Positions 14,382 through 22,992 are shown, numbered from the stretch's first letter. The stretch is DNA of 33,370 nt from Microcaldota archaeon (GCA_021801385.1 JAJYYC010000014.1:1-33370); one strand, 5' to 3'. Notes: generated by a model from the sequence alone, not told the origin. Numbers and translations are program-made.

Positions 14382-14842
14382 TGAATCCTGAAAGCTCTAA
14401 GCCGCGCATGCAACGTTTTTACAGATACAACGCTCCGCTTCATGCGAAGCAGCATTTTGTGCATTCCCATGTTGACAAAGAGCTAAAGAAGCGCCTCGGA
14501 ATAAGCGTACGTTCAATACGGGTCGCAGAGGGCGACACGGTCAAGATAATGTCAGGATCAAAGAGGGGATCAACCGGAAAGGTATCCGGCGTAAACCTCT
14601 CACGCGGCAGGATAACCGTATCAGGCGTAAAACGCAAGAACGCAAAGGGCAAAGAGATGTTTGTATCGATAAGCCCAAGCAATGTTTATATAACTGAACT
14701 TAACCTGACTGATACGTTCAGGGCCGAGAGGCTCAAGCTGCAGGTGCAGCCAAAGCCCGCGAAGGCGGTCGACGCCGCGCCTAAGGAAGAGCCCAAGCAA
14801 ACAGAGAAAGAGGCTGAAAAGATTTCAGAGAAAGAGGAATGA
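14378..14842 (+). CDS. rpl24: 50S ribosomal protein L24 (uL24), with charged C-terminal tail
   Basis: 154 aa. The KOW-type core is clear (VAEGDTVKIMSGSKRG ... GKVSGVNLSRGRITV). It is longer than typical archaeal L24 (about 120 aa) because of a Lys/Glu/Pro-rich tail, KPAKAVDAAPKEEPKQ and onward. L24 starts 23S rRNA assembly. Start and stop overlap the neighbouring L14 and S4e genes by 4 bp each, indicating translational coupling. Confidence 0.93.
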   Translation: MMNPESSKPRMQRFYRYNAPLHAKQHFVHSHVDKELKKRLGISVRSIRVAEGDTVKIMSGSKRGSTGKVSGVNLSRGRITVSGVKRKNAKGKEMFVSISPSNVYITELNLTDTFRAERLKLQVQPKPAKAVDAAPKEEPKQTEKEAEKISEKEE

Positions 14843-15510
14843 TGTTTATGGCAGAAAAAGGAAACAGCAGGTATATGAAGAGGCTGAGCACACCGAATTT
14901 CTTCGGAGTGGCGCGCAAGCGCATAAGGTATACCAAAAAGCCCAACCCTGGAAGGCACACGATCGAAAGGTGCGTGAGCCTCTCGCTTGCGGTCAAGATG
15001 ATGGGCGATGCGAGCACCACATCGGAATCGGACAAGGCGATAAAATCCGGCGAGGTTAAGGTCAACGGCAACGTCATAAATGAACCTAAGTATCCTGTCG
15101 GGCTCAGCGACACCATAACCGCAGGAGGTAAGTCGAATCACATATGGATAAATGCTCAAGGCAAGATATCGCTCTCAGATGCGACCAGCCACACCGTATA
15201 CAAGGTTGTGGGCAAGTATGTGGCACCTAACGGCAAGCAGATGATAAGGCTACATGACGGCAGCATACTCCACTCGAAGGCCAAGATATCGGTCAATGAT
15301 TCTGTAGTGTTGAAAGACGGCAAGATCGAAAAGGAGATCGCGCTGCACGACGGAGCATCATGCGAAATAATAGACGGCGTACATGTGGGTACAAAGGGCA
15401 AGGTGGTCCAGCTCAACAAGGGTACGATGCACAAGCCAAGGACAGCGGTTATAGAGGGCAACGGCGTAAGGTTCGAGACGCCGGTTAGGAACATCATAGT
15501 GGTTCAATGA
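14839..15510 (+). CDS. rps4e: 30S ribosomal protein S4e (eS4)
   Basis: 223 aa, archaeal/eukaryotic-specific. It has an S4-like RNA-binding region (CVSLSLAVKMMGDAST ... VKVNGNVINEP), a central S4e domain and a C-terminal KOW segment (GVHVGTKGKVVQLNKG). The start may be ATG 14839 or the in-frame ATG at 14848. It sits between L24 and L5, the standard archaeal order, overlapping each by 4 bp. Confidence 0.95.
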   Translation: MMFMAEKGNSRYMKRLSTPNFFGVARKRIRYTKKPNPGRHTIERCVSLSLAVKMMGDASTTSESDKAIKSGEVKVNGNVINEPKYPVGLSDTITAGGKSNHIWINAQGKISLSDATSHTVYKVVGKYVAPNGKQMIRLHDGSILHSKAKISVNDSVVLKDGKIEKEIALHDGASCEIIDGVHVGTKGKVVQLNKGTMHKPRTAVIEGNGVRFETPVRNIIVVQ

Positions 15511-16025
15511 CCATGAATGAGATAATAATAAACAAGTTGGTAATCAACATAGGCACCGGTAACGACTCGAATCTCCAGCCAAATGCAAAACGCCTGCTCG
15601 AGATCATAACCGGAAAGAAGCCAGCGGATGAGATATCAAAGAAGAGGAACCCCTCATTCAAGATAACCAAGGGCCAGAAGATAGGAGCGTTCGTTACGTT
15701 AAGGGGCAAGGCGATAGCGCCTGTGCTCACAAGGCTTCTCGATGCGAGAAACAACCACATACCAGAATCTTCCATATCAGGAAATGCGATGAGCTTCGGA
15801 ATAAAGGAGTACATCGACATAAGCGGCCTGAAGTATGACCCGAAGGTGGGCATGTTAGGCATGAACGTGAACATATCATTTAAACGCAAGGGTGCAAGGG
15901 TCGCAGAGCGCAAACGCAAGCAAGCGTATGTTCCTGGGTACCACCGTGCGATAGAGAAGAATGACATCATCACATTCATGCATGAAAAATTCAAGGTTGA
16001 CACAAACGAAGAGGGTGCGGTCTGA
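15507..16025 (+). CDS. rpl5: 50S ribosomal protein L5 (uL5)
   Basis: 172 aa. Conserved segments are KLVINIGTGND, ITGKKPADEISKKRNPSFKI and FGIKEYIDISGLKYDP. L5 binds 5S rRNA and the P-site tRNA elbow. It begins with ATGA overlap to S4e, and its TGA shares one base with the ATG of S14, so S14 translation is probably coupled. Confidence 0.95.
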   Translation: MTMNEIIINKLVINIGTGNDSNLQPNAKRLLEIITGKKPADEISKKRNPSFKITKGQKIGAFVTLRGKAIAPVLTRLLDARNNHIPESSISGNAMSFGIKEYIDISGLKYDPKVGMLGMNVNISFKRKGARVAERKRKQAYVPGYHRAIEKNDIITFMHEKFKVDTNEEGAV

Positions 16026-16192
16026 TGGAATTCAAGGATGCTAAGATGGATAACAAGTATAAGGGCAAGGGCACGAGAAAGTGCAGGCTTTGCGGAACAG
16101 CTAGGGGGCTTATAAGGGCTCACAAGCTATACATCTGCAGGCGATGCTTCCGTGATTCTGCGAAGAGCATAGGTTTTACTAAATACGGTTGA
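16025..16192 (+). CDS. rps14: 30S ribosomal protein S14 (uS14), zinc-binding form
   Basis: 55 aa, too short for the ORF track. It reads KGKGTRKCRLCGTARGLI, then LYICRRCFRDSAKSIGF and a KYG-type end. The two CxxC pairs form the zinc site of the archaeal type. S14 binds the 16S rRNA 3' domain in the small-subunit head. TGATG overlap with L5 and a 4-bp gap to S8 place it firmly in the operon. Confidence 0.95.
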   Translation: MEFKDAKMDNKYKGKGTRKCRLCGTARGLIRAHKLYICRRCFRDSAKSIGFTKYG

Positions 16193-16196
16193 TCTG

Positions 16197-16577
16197 ATGG
16201 ACAGGTTTGCAGATGCGATTAATACAATAAAGACCAACGAACGAATGGGTCGTGAGGAGTGCGTGATAGACTCCACAAAGCTGCTCAAGGGCGTGATGGA
16301 GCTCATGAAGAGAGAGTCATACATCAAGGACTTTGAGGAGATCAAGGAGGGCAAGTTCATGAAGATCAAGGTCAGGCTATCAAAGAAGATAAACGGCATG
16401 GGCGTGGTAAAACCAAGGCACGCGGTGAAGAAGGACAAGATGCAGAAATATGAGTCGCGATACATACCGAGCAAGGACTTTGGCATACTTGTGCTCGCGA
16501 CACCTCAAGGCCTCATGACCAACAGAGAGGCGCGTGCAAAGATGACCGGCGGAAGATTACTGTTATATGTTTATTGA
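16197..16577 (+). CDS. rps8: 30S ribosomal protein S8 (uS8)
   Basis: 126 aa. FADAINTIKTNERMGREEC at the N-terminus and the C-terminal LATPQGLMTNREARAKMTGG are archaeal S8 signatures. S8 binds the central domain of 16S rRNA. GGTTGATCTG before the ATG contains anti-16S sequence. The stop overlaps the first possible TTG start of L6. Confidence 0.95.
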   Translation: MDRFADAINTIKTNERMGREECVIDSTKLLKGVMELMKRESYIKDFEEIKEGKFMKIKVRLSKKINGMGVVKPRHAVKKDKMQKYESRYIPSKDFGILVLATPQGLMTNREARAKMTGGRLLLYVY

Positions 16578-16588
16578 TATGGTGTTTG

Positions 16589-17107
16589 ATGATGGATGTT
16601 AAGCTGCCTGATGGCGTGAAGGCCGAAGTGAAGGGCGACACACTCATAGTCACCGGCAAACTCGGCTCCAACACGAGGCGTTACAACAATGTGCTGCTCG
16701 AACTGAGCGTAGGCAATGGCGCAGTCACAATCAAGCCAACAAAGGCCAAGAAGCTCGCATACAAGGCGCAGATCTCAGAGAAGTCATTGGCGAAGGAGAT
16801 AAATAACGACATAGAAGGCGTGTCAAAGCACTACGAACGCAACATGAAGACCGTCTATGCGCACTTCCCGATAAACGTAGAGGTCAAGGATAACGTTGTA
16901 AGGATAAACAACATAATCGGCGAAAGGGTTCCAAGGCTCTCCAAGATAGTCGGCTCCACAAAGGTGGAGGTCAAGGGCCAGAATGTAAGGATATACGGAA
17001 CCAGCTTGGACGACGTCACACAGACTGCCGCTAACATAAGGACCGCATGCGTCATGCGCAAGAAGGACACGAGAGTGTTCCAGGACGGTCTATATTTTGA
17101 GGTATGA
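16589..17107 (+). CDS. rpl6: 50S ribosomal protein L6 (uL6)
   Basis: 172 aa from ATG 16589. The track start is a TTG at 16574, but GGTG precedes 16589 at good spacing and MMDVKLPDGVKAEVKG is the normal N-terminus. Two L6 repeats are present, with HFPINVEVKDNVVRINNIIG in the second half and GTSLDDVTQTAANI near the end. L6 sits near the sarcin-ricin loop. It overlaps L32e by 4 bp. Confidence 0.94.
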   Translation: MMDVKLPDGVKAEVKGDTLIVTGKLGSNTRRYNNVLLELSVGNGAVTIKPTKAKKLAYKAQISEKSLAKEINNDIEGVSKHYERNMKTVYAHFPINVEVKDNVVRINNIIGERVPRLSKIVGSTKVEVKGQNVRIYGTSLDDVTQTAANIRTACVMRKKDTRVFQDGLYFEV

Positions 17108-17469
17108 TCATGGAGTATAAAAAACCGCACCCTAAATTCAACGTGCCAAACTTCGGCGCAAAGTCGAGGTCAAGGGTAAAGGCGCGTTGGCGCAAGCAGC
17201 GCGGAATAGACAGCAAGAAGCGCATAAAGAAGAGCTTCATGGGCGCAGAGCCTACGATCGGATACAGGAATCCCGAGTCGTTGCGCGGTGTTCGCGAGAA
17301 CGGCATGCGCATCCTTTTGGTGCACAACACCAAACAGATAGAGGCGGCGCTTGCGGAAGGGAAGACGTTCGATGTTACGATTGGAAAATCCGTTTCGGCG
17401 CGCAAACGCGTAGCGATAACTGGCTTTGCAAAGTCGAAAGGGCTTGATGTGACTAACGGTGCATATTGA
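17104..17469 (+). CDS. rpl32e: 50S ribosomal protein L32e (eL32)
   Basis: 121 aa. KPHPKFNVPNFGAKSRSRV, ARWRKQRGIDSKKR and PTIGYRNPESLRGV are family hallmarks. It is archaeal/eukaryotic-specific and sits between L6 and L19e as in other archaea. ATGA overlaps on both sides. An in-frame ATG two codons later is an equally possible start. Confidence 0.95.
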   Translation: MIMEYKKPHPKFNVPNFGAKSRSRVKARWRKQRGIDSKKRIKKSFMGAEPTIGYRNPESLRGVRENGMRILLVHNTKQIEAALAEGKTFDVTIGKSVSARKRVAITGFAKSKGLDVTNGAY

Positions 17470-17936
17470 TGAGCGTTAAACTTACAAGAAGGATAGCCGC
17501 TGAGGTCATGGGCAAAGGCATCAGCAAGGTCAGGATAAAGGCAGATGCGCTCAAGGATGCACAGACCGCGATAACAAGGGAGGACGTTCGCGCGTTGGTT
17601 TCAAAGGGCAGCATATATGCGGTCAAGAGCAAGCACAATGAGAGCACATATTCAAAACTCCTCGCAGAAAAGCGCACCAAGGGGCGCGGCCGCGGACAGG
17701 GCAGGAGAAAGGGTACTAGGAAGGCGCGTCAGGGACTGCAATACCAGAAGAAGATACGCGGACAGAGGCGCGTGCTACATGTGCTCAAGCACGAGCTCGA
17801 CAATGAAACGTTCAAGAAATACTACAGGCTGGTCAGGGGAGGCAACTTCGCCACAAAGGCGTCACTGCTTAACCACATGGTTGCAGGTGGCATAAAGATA
17901 GATCAGGAAAGGTTTGAGAAATTGAGACATCTGTGA
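17466..17936 (+). CDS. rpl19e: 50S ribosomal protein L19e (eL19)
   Basis: 156 aa. The N-terminal LTRRIAAEVMGKGISKVRI and basic central KGRGRGQGRRKGTRKAR are characteristic, with a helical C-terminus (YYRLVRGGNFATKASLLNHM). L19e is an archaeal/eukaryotic large-subunit protein near the exit tunnel. It overlaps L32e by 4 bp and ends 4 bp before L18. Confidence 0.95.
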   Translation: MMSVKLTRRIAAEVMGKGISKVRIKADALKDAQTAITREDVRALVSKGSIYAVKSKHNESTYSKLLAEKRTKGRGRGQGRRKGTRKARQGLQYQKKIRGQRRVLHVLKHELDNETFKKYYRLVRGGNFATKASLLNHMVAGGIKIDQERFEKLRHL

Positions 17937-17940
17937 TACT

Positions 17941-18465
17941 ATGTACAGAATGATAAGAAGGAGAAAAAGATCCGCTGAGACAGACTACAAGAGCAGGATA
18001 GCACTGTTGAAAGGCGGCATGCCTAGGATCGTGGTCAGGAGGAGCAACCGCAGCATCACAATGCAGGTTGTTGAATATACTCCTGATTCTGATAAGGTCA
18101 TCGCAATGGCGCACTCATCAGAGCTGCGCAAGATGGGTTGGGAGCCACGATGCAACATACCGACCGCATATCTTACCGGCGCACTGCTTGCGAAGCGGTG
18201 GAACGGCGAATCTGTGCTTGATATAGGTCTGTATAAGCCGGTCAAAGGATCCGTGGTGTTCGCAGCAGCAAAGGGCGCGATAGACGCGGGCATGAAGCTT
18301 AAGGCAAACGTGGAATTCGATGAGTCGAGGATGCGCGGTGCCCACATAGAGTCATATGCGAAGGCGGGAGCGCAATTCAACGGATATTCGAAGGCGGGTT
18401 TCAATCCCTCCTCAATTCAGGAGAAGTTTGAGGCCGCAAAGAAAAAGATAATGAGTGGTGCATAA
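17941..18465 (+). CDS. rpl18: 50S ribosomal protein L18 (uL18)
   Basis: 174 aa, archaeal length. YKSRIALLKGGMPRIVVRRS, EYTPDSDKVIAMAHS, NIPTAYLTGALLAKR and VLDIGLYKP are diagnostic. L18 binds 5S rRNA with L5. The stop lies 2 bp before the S5 start. Confidence 0.95.
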   Translation: MYRMIRRRKRSAETDYKSRIALLKGGMPRIVVRRSNRSITMQVVEYTPDSDKVIAMAHSSELRKMGWEPRCNIPTAYLTGALLAKRWNGESVLDIGLYKPVKGSVVFAAAKGAIDAGMKLKANVEFDESRMRGAHIESYAKAGAQFNGYSKAGFNPSSIQEKFEAAKKKIMSGA

Positions 18466-18467
18466 TA

Positions 18468-19148
18468 TTGGCTTTTGAAAAAAAGAAAGGCAGGTTCGGC
18501 GATAGGGACAGGGAGCATGAGAAGGAGCGATTTAACATAGCCGCATGGGAACCAAAGACCCAGCTCGGCAAGGACGTTAAGGAGCGCAAGATAACAACAA
18601 TAGAACAGGTATTTCATGACGGCCGCACAATACAGGAGCCGGAGATAATGGACGCGCTCATACCGGACATAAAGAATGAGATAATCGAGATCATAAGCGT
18701 ACAGAGGATGACAAAGAACAACAGGAAGGCAAAGTACCGTGCGACAGCGGTGGTCGGCGACAGGAACGGACATGTCGGTGTAGGAGCAGGCAAGGATATA
18801 GAGGTCAAGGCCGCGATAGACAGCGCGATAGTCGACGCGAAGCGAAAGATAATGCCCGTGATGATGGGATGCGGATCATGGCAGTGCGCTTGCGGTACAA
18901 AGCACAGCCTGCCGTTCATGACTAAAGGAAGGTGCGGCAGCGTTGAGGTAATAATAAAACCGGGTCCGCGAGGACTTGGGGTAGTGGCGAGCGAACCGAT
19001 GCGCAAGGCATTGGAGCTCGCAGGTGTCAAGGACGTATGGACGTTCTCAAGGGGGCGCACAAGATCGAAGTACAATTCGGTGATGGCTCTCTACAGGGCA
19101 TTGGGCAACATAACGCTGATGAAGAACCTCAAGGAGGAGACGGCCTGA
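18468..19148 (+). CDS. rps5: 30S ribosomal protein S5 (uS5)
   Basis: 226 aa starting at TTG 18468 with GGTG upstream. WEPKTQLGKDVKE, the double-stranded-RNA-binding-like region KYRATAVVGDRNGHVGVG and the archaeal CGSWQCACGTKHSLPF segment are visible. S5 helps decoding accuracy. L30 and L15 normally follow; here the operon continues with the exosome subunit Csl4 only 4 bp later. Confidence 0.95.
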   Translation: MAFEKKKGRFGDRDREHEKERFNIAAWEPKTQLGKDVKERKITTIEQVFHDGRTIQEPEIMDALIPDIKNEIIEIISVQRMTKNNRKAKYRATAVVGDRNGHVGVGAGKDIEVKAAIDSAIVDAKRKIMPVMMGCGSWQCACGTKHSLPFMTKGRCGSVEVIIKPGPRGLGVVASEPMRKALELAGVKDVWTFSRGRTRSKYNSVMALYRALGNITLMKNLKEETA

Positions 19149-19152
19149 TAAT

Positions 19153-19788
19153 ATGGATGAATTAGTTGTGCCGGGGCAGCGAATCGCCGCTGAAGAGGAG
19201 TTCAAGCCAGGCCAGAACACCTATGTTGAAGAGGGCGTGATATACTCGTCCGCATACGGGGTTCTCAGGCCGCACGAAGGCACCATCAACGTCGAGAACG
19301 CTGGAAGGGCAATACGCCTTGTCGATAAAGGCATGACGGTCATAGGCAGAGTTACTGACGACATGCGAAGCGTGATATTCGTAAGTATAGACCCGATAAC
19401 CATGGGTTCGAAAGAGTATCTGGCATTGAAGGACGGGAAGATAATACCTGACCGGCCAAGGCCCGGAGCTAGACCTATGCGCATGCACGGCGTGAGAGAG
19501 AATAGCTTTGCGGAAACAAAATTCGTAGAGGAAAAGAAAGATAGCCCGGTGGGAATAGGCGACACGATCATCGCAAAGGTGCTGTTTAACGACAAGGACT
19601 CATACACGTTAGGGATACGCGGCGACGAGTTTGGAGTCATAAATGCGAACTGCGACATGTGCGGGGAGCGCATGGGGTATGACGCCGAGCGCGGCATGCT
19701 GGTTTGCGGAAGCTGCGGCAGAAGGCTAAGGCGTAAGGTCAGCATATTTTACAATGACCCCAAGCATATAAAGGATATGTTTTCATAA
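19153..19788 (+). CDS. csl4: Exosome RNA-binding subunit Csl4
   Basis: 211 aa. VVPGQRIAAEEEFKPGQNTY is the Csl4 N-terminal domain, residues about 55-150 are an S1-type domain split by an insertion, and the C-terminus is a zinc ribbon (CDMCGERM ... CGSCGRRL). Csl4 caps the archaeal exosome and recruits substrates for 3'-5' decay. In many archaea it lies beside RpoL, as here. Joining it to S5 links mRNA decay with ribosomal protein expression. Confidence 0.92.
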   Translation: MDELVVPGQRIAAEEEFKPGQNTYVEEGVIYSSAYGVLRPHEGTINVENAGRAIRLVDKGMTVIGRVTDDMRSVIFVSIDPITMGSKEYLALKDGKIIPDRPRPGARPMRMHGVRENSFAETKFVEEKKDSPVGIGDTIIAKVLFNDKDSYTLGIRGDEFGVINANCDMCGERMGYDAERGMLVCGSCGRRLRRKVSIFYNDPKHIKDMFS

Positions 19789-19803
19789 TCTATCGGTGTA
19801 TCT

Positions 19804-20070
19804 GTGAAGATAAAAGTGCTCAAGGACGAAAAGCAGGAACTAATCATAGAATTCGAGACGAAGGATTTCACCATACCGGATGCAATAGCGGATGAGCTGC
19901 TCGATGACAGCAGCGTCGAATACGCCGGAGCCACAAAGGAGTACAGGACCGTGAGCAACCCAACCTTGAAGATTGTCGGAAAGAAGCCGAAGGAGAGTCT
20001 GGTCAACGCGATGGAACGGATCGTGGAAAACGTAGCAGATCTGAAGATACCGCACCGCGGAAAGAAGTGA
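19804..20070 (+). CDS. rpoL: DNA-directed RNA polymerase subunit L
   Basis: 88 aa starting at GTG 19804. VLKDEKQELIIEFETKDFT, the aspartate-rich LLDDSSVEYAG and NPTLKIVGKKPKESLVNAM fit RpoL/Rpb11, which dimerises with RpoD in polymerase assembly. It is the last gene of the ribosomal operon. The T-rich TACTTTTTATTC just after the stop is a likely terminator ahead of the convergent RNase HII gene. Confidence 0.92.
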   Translation: MKIKVLKDEKQELIIEFETKDFTIPDAIADELLDDSSVEYAGATKEYRTVSNPTLKIVGKKPKESLVNAMERIVENVADLKIPHRGKK

Positions 20071-20107
20071 TACTTTTTATTCTAAAGGTAGCGCAAGCGA
20101 TAGACAG

Positions 20108-20842
20108 CTAATAGTCAAGTATAGAGCGCTGCCGTATCTTTTCAAGCGTCGCCCATCTGTTGCGTATGTGCTGGTCCAGCTTCGGATTGCCCAGATTCGC
20201 CCTTATCATCTCGATTGTTTCCGCATCTGAAGGGTATCCTGAGCCTATCTTGATGCGCAGCTTGCGTTCAAGCCTTTCGATCTCTGCGTCCCTTGCAACC
20301 TTTGCTATTATACTCGCAGCAGAAACCACCGGATAACGCACGTCAGCCTTGTGCTCCGCAACTACTCTTGTGAATTCAACCCCGGCGGGGCGCTTTGCGG
20401 ATTTTATGCCGCTGACCCTAGTGGGTTTAGTGCTATACATACCGAACCGTTCGCCGAAACGTTCAGGTATCACATCAGGAGAGTCCAAATATATTGTATG
20501 TACGTTTAGGTTTATCTGGTCAAAGAGGGAGGAGAAATGCTTTGCCTCGAGCTCGTTTAACGATATCCTGTTTGCCATCGCATCATTGATCTCGGATGGC
20601 AGTATCATATCGAATCTCGCATCCTCTGCGATGTCCATAATCTCATTATAGATCCTGCTGCGTCGCTTTGCGCTAAGGAGCTTGGAGTCCCTAACGCCTA
20701 TATCTGAAAGCCGCTTTATGCTGCTCTGCTTGACCGCCACAATACTTACAACGAGCGGCCCAAGCAGCGCTCCACGGCCTGCTTCATCGGCACCGCATAG
20801 TATTATGCGATCACCAGGATCAGAGGTTCTTTCTGTCAACAA
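20108..20842 (-). CDS. rnhB: Ribonuclease HII
   Basis: 244 aa. LCGADEAGRGALLGPLVV carries the first acidic residues (DEAGRG). Later motifs include DSPDV, a KADVRYPVVSAASIIAKVARD segment, and SGYPSDAETIEMI near the C-terminus. It removes RNA from RNA/DNA hybrids and single ribonucleotides. Its start overlaps the PRC-barrel gene by 23 bp, so the two form an operon. Confidence 0.94.
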   Translation of the reverse strand: MLTERTSDPGDRIILCGADEAGRGALLGPLVVSIVAVKQSSIKRLSDIGVRDSKLLSAKRRSRIYNEIMDIAEDARFDMILPSEINDAMANRISLNELEAKHFSSLFDQINLNVHTIYLDSPDVIPERFGERFGMYSTKPTRVSGIKSAKRPAGVEFTRVVAEHKADVRYPVVSAASIIAKVARDAEIERLERKLRIKIGSGYPSDAETIEMIRANLGNPKLDQHIRNRWATLEKIRQRSILDY

Positions 20843-21071
20843 CGATGTAGTCGTTTACCGCCATCACAGCGTCGAAGTTTACCTTGATGTTCTCGTCCTC
20901 TCCAGTCATCTTGCTTGCCACAGCGCTGTCAGGATCAGGTTCAACAAGTATCGCCGTTATCTTACCAGTCAGCTTGCTTACATCAGCATCAACAAACTTA
21001 CCCAGATCAAAACCGTCGTTAGTTACGACCTTCTTTCCTACCAACTGCTTGGCGATTATGAATTTTACCAT
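20820..21071 (-). CDS. PRC-barrel domain protein
   Basis: 83 aa. One PRC-barrel fills the protein: IIAKQLVGKKVVTNDGFDLG, then KFVDADVSKLTGKITAILVE, and a final VNDYIVVDRKNL. In archaea such small proteins are widespread; some bind RNA or photosynthetic or cell-division partners, but the role here is unknown. It is first in an operon with RNase HII. Confidence 0.8.
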   Translation of the reverse strand: MVKFIIAKQLVGKKVVTNDGFDLGKFVDADVSKLTGKITAILVEPDPDSAVASKMTGEDENIKVNFDAVMAVNDYIVVDRKNL

Positions 21072-21183
21072 ATAGCCACCTTGACATACATCATTTAATC
21101 AATAAGCTTATTAAACCATATCCTCAGCGACGGATAAAGAGTTACTGTGGACAGAACGCTCTAATCGGAAGTTAATTAAGCAT

Positions 21184-21210
21184 AAGCTTTATAAAGTTAA
21201 AGCTTTATAA
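21184..21210 (+). promoter_or_regulatory. Promoter with two AAGCTTTATAA direct repeats
   Basis: AAGCTTTATAA occurs at 21184-21194 and 21200-21210, one and a half helical turns apart. The first copy is placed as the TATA box for a start near the ATG at 21218. The repeats are a likely operator for the downstream ArsR-type protein. Confidence 0.5.
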
Positions 21211-21217
21211 TAATGGC

Positions 21218-21547
21218 ATGGATGTTTTCTATGCTCTCGCCGAACCAAGGAGGCGCAAGATAATAGAGCTGCTCGCTCTAAACGGGCAGCTGAGCGCAAC
21301 AGAGATATGCAATGACTTTGAGATAACAGCCCAAGCGGTATCGCAGCATCTCCGCGTACTCCTGGAATCAGGATTGCTGAAGATGGAACGGAACTCACAG
21401 AAGAGGATATACAGCATAAACACTGCAAAGGTGTCCGAGATAGAGGATTGGGCGCGCAGGATAGATTCTACTTGGAATGAGCGGTTCGACGTGCTGGAGA
21501 GCGTGCTTGAGTCGGAGATGAAGGCGATTAAAAAAAGAGGACGATGA
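21218..21547 (+). CDS. ArsR-family winged-helix regulator
   Basis: 109 aa. The ArsR helix-turn-helix is plain: LAEPRRRKIIELLALNGQ, SATEICNDFEITAQAVSQHL and VLLESGLLKMERNSQ, then a helical C-terminus. The sequence belongs to the metal-independent subgroup usually paired with AHSA1/SRPBCC proteins: no clear metal-binding Cys cluster is present. The mRNA is probably leaderless. Repeats overlapping the promoter suggest autorepression. Confidence 0.85.
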   Translation: MDVFYALAEPRRRKIIELLALNGQLSATEICNDFEITAQAVSQHLRVLLESGLLKMERNSQKRIYSINTAKVSEIEDWARRIDSTWNERFDVLESVLESEMKAIKKRGR

Positions 21548-21548
21548 C

Positions 21549-21670
21549 ATGGACGAAAAAGAAGTGGTCAAAAAGACCGACGAGACTCAGTCTGCGGCGG
21601 TTCATTGGCTGGCATGGATATCGGATGGAAACAAAGAATAGACAAGCTGGGTGCGTTTGTCGAAGGATGA
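21549..21670 (+). pseudogene. Possible degraded AHSA1/SRPBCC partner of the ArsR gene
   Basis: One base after the ArsR stop, ATG 21549 opens a 30-codon frame (MDEKEVVKKTDETQ ...) ending at 21641. A second frame ending at 21670 reads GMDIGWKQRIDKLGAFVEG, which resembles the C-terminal helix of AHSA1-domain proteins. Full AHSA1 proteins have about 140-160 aa, so most of the domain is gone. The permease gene ends 6 bp further on the other strand. The family call rests on a short match. Confidence 0.35.
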
Positions 21671-21675
21671 CGCGC

Positions 21676-22992
21676 TCATCTGAATATGCGTATTCTTACT
21701 ATCTTCCTGTTCTTGTCCTCTATCAGTGCGTAGTAAGCGACAATCAGCAGCAGTATCATCGCTATCCCGAAGACCAGCGCCTCCTTAGGCATACCTGCGA
21801 AGAACACGAGCAGCATCGATATGCTGAGTATCGGCAGGTACGGATAGAGCGGCATCAAGAACGGTGAGCGCTTGCCGAGCCTCCTGAAATGTATGACGTC
21901 AAATCCTACTATCATGTAGTTGAACATAAGACCGAAGTTCGCTATCGATGCGATCACGTAGATGTTTCCCGCAAACAGAACAACTATCCCGATCAGAGCA
22001 GAGACGAGTATGCCGTTGACTGCGGCATCCTTGCGCCTGTCATACGCTCTGAAGTAACGAGGCAGCAATCCATCGACGCTCATCTGGTATAACGCCCTAG
22101 AAGAGGTGAGTATCATCGCTATGGTTGCAGATGCGGTCGCCACCATCGCTCCAATATCAACAACGCCGAGCAGCCAGACTGGCGCACCCGCATACTTGAG
22201 CGCATTGGAGAGCGGGTCAGCGGATATCTTGTATGCCCCTGTTGGCATCAGGAGCAGCATCGCAAACACCACTAGCGTGTAAACGATGATGCTTATTCCT
22301 ACAGCGAGCAGTATCGCTCTTACATAACCCTTGGAGCCGTTGTTTATCCTGTCGGTCAATGATGATATCGCCTGGAATCCAGAATATGCGAAGAACACCG
22401 CTATGCTCGCTGCGAATATCCCGCCAAGCAGCCCGCCACTAGGAACGGCAAACGAGATGTTGGCGAATGCATGAAGATGGGAAAACGCGAGATATAATGC
22501 GAATCCAATGAACATAATGAGTATTCCGATCTTTATTATGACAAGGTAAAGGTCCGCCTCTGCGGCCTTCTTTACGCCAAGTATGTTGACGCCTGACAGT
22601 ATTGCGATTATGCCGATCGCAATCGGTATCGCATATCCTGACGAGATGCCGAAGAAGCTTGCAAAATAGGATCCGAAACCCAGCGCGATAGCGCCTATCG
22701 CGGTCGCAAGGGAGATATACCTGAGTATGCCTGTGATGAACCCCAGTTCGCTGCCCATCGCCTCATATGTATAAGAATATGATGCGCCCTTGACATGCGG
22801 CATAAGGGAGCCTAGCTCGCCGAGCTCAAGCGCGATGATCAATGCAAGTATCCCTACGAGCGCGAAAGCGACAAGCGAATATGCTCCGGCAAGCGCGATC
22901 GCAGTGCCGCTGAGTACGAATATGCCTGCGCCTATGATCGCCGCAAGGCCTACCGATGCGCCTACGCCAACGCTTATCTTATTGCCAGCCAT
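21676..22992 (-). CDS. APC-superfamily amino acid permease
   Basis: 438 aa with about 12 hydrophobic helices. GVGASVGLAAIIGAGIFVLSG in helix 1 is the APC signature (GxGIF), and FFAYSGFQAISSLTDRI in helix 6 is the second substrate-site segment. It is likely an amino-acid/proton symporter or antiporter in the cell membrane; the substrate is unknown. An importer suits a host with few amino-acid pathways. It is convergent with the ArsR gene and monocistronic. Confidence 0.88.
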   Translation of the reverse strand: MAGNKISVGVGASVGLAAIIGAGIFVLSGTAIALAGAYSLVAFALVGILALIIALELGELGSLMPHVKGASYSYTYEAMGSELGFITGILRYISLATAIGAIALGFGSYFASFFGISSGYAIPIAIGIIAILSGVNILGVKKAAEADLYLVIIKIGILIMFIGFALYLAFSHLHAFANISFAVPSGGLLGGIFAASIAVFFAYSGFQAISSLTDRINNGSKGYVRAILLAVGISIIVYTLVVFAMLLLMPTGAYKISADPLSNALKYAGAPVWLLGVVDIGAMVATASATIAMILTSSRALYQMSVDGLLPRYFRAYDRRKDAAVNGILVSALIGIVVLFAGNIYVIASIANFGLMFNYMIVGFDVIHFRRLGKRSPFLMPLYPYLPILSISMLLVFFAGMPKEALVFGIAMILLLIVAYYALIEDKNRKIVRIRIFR

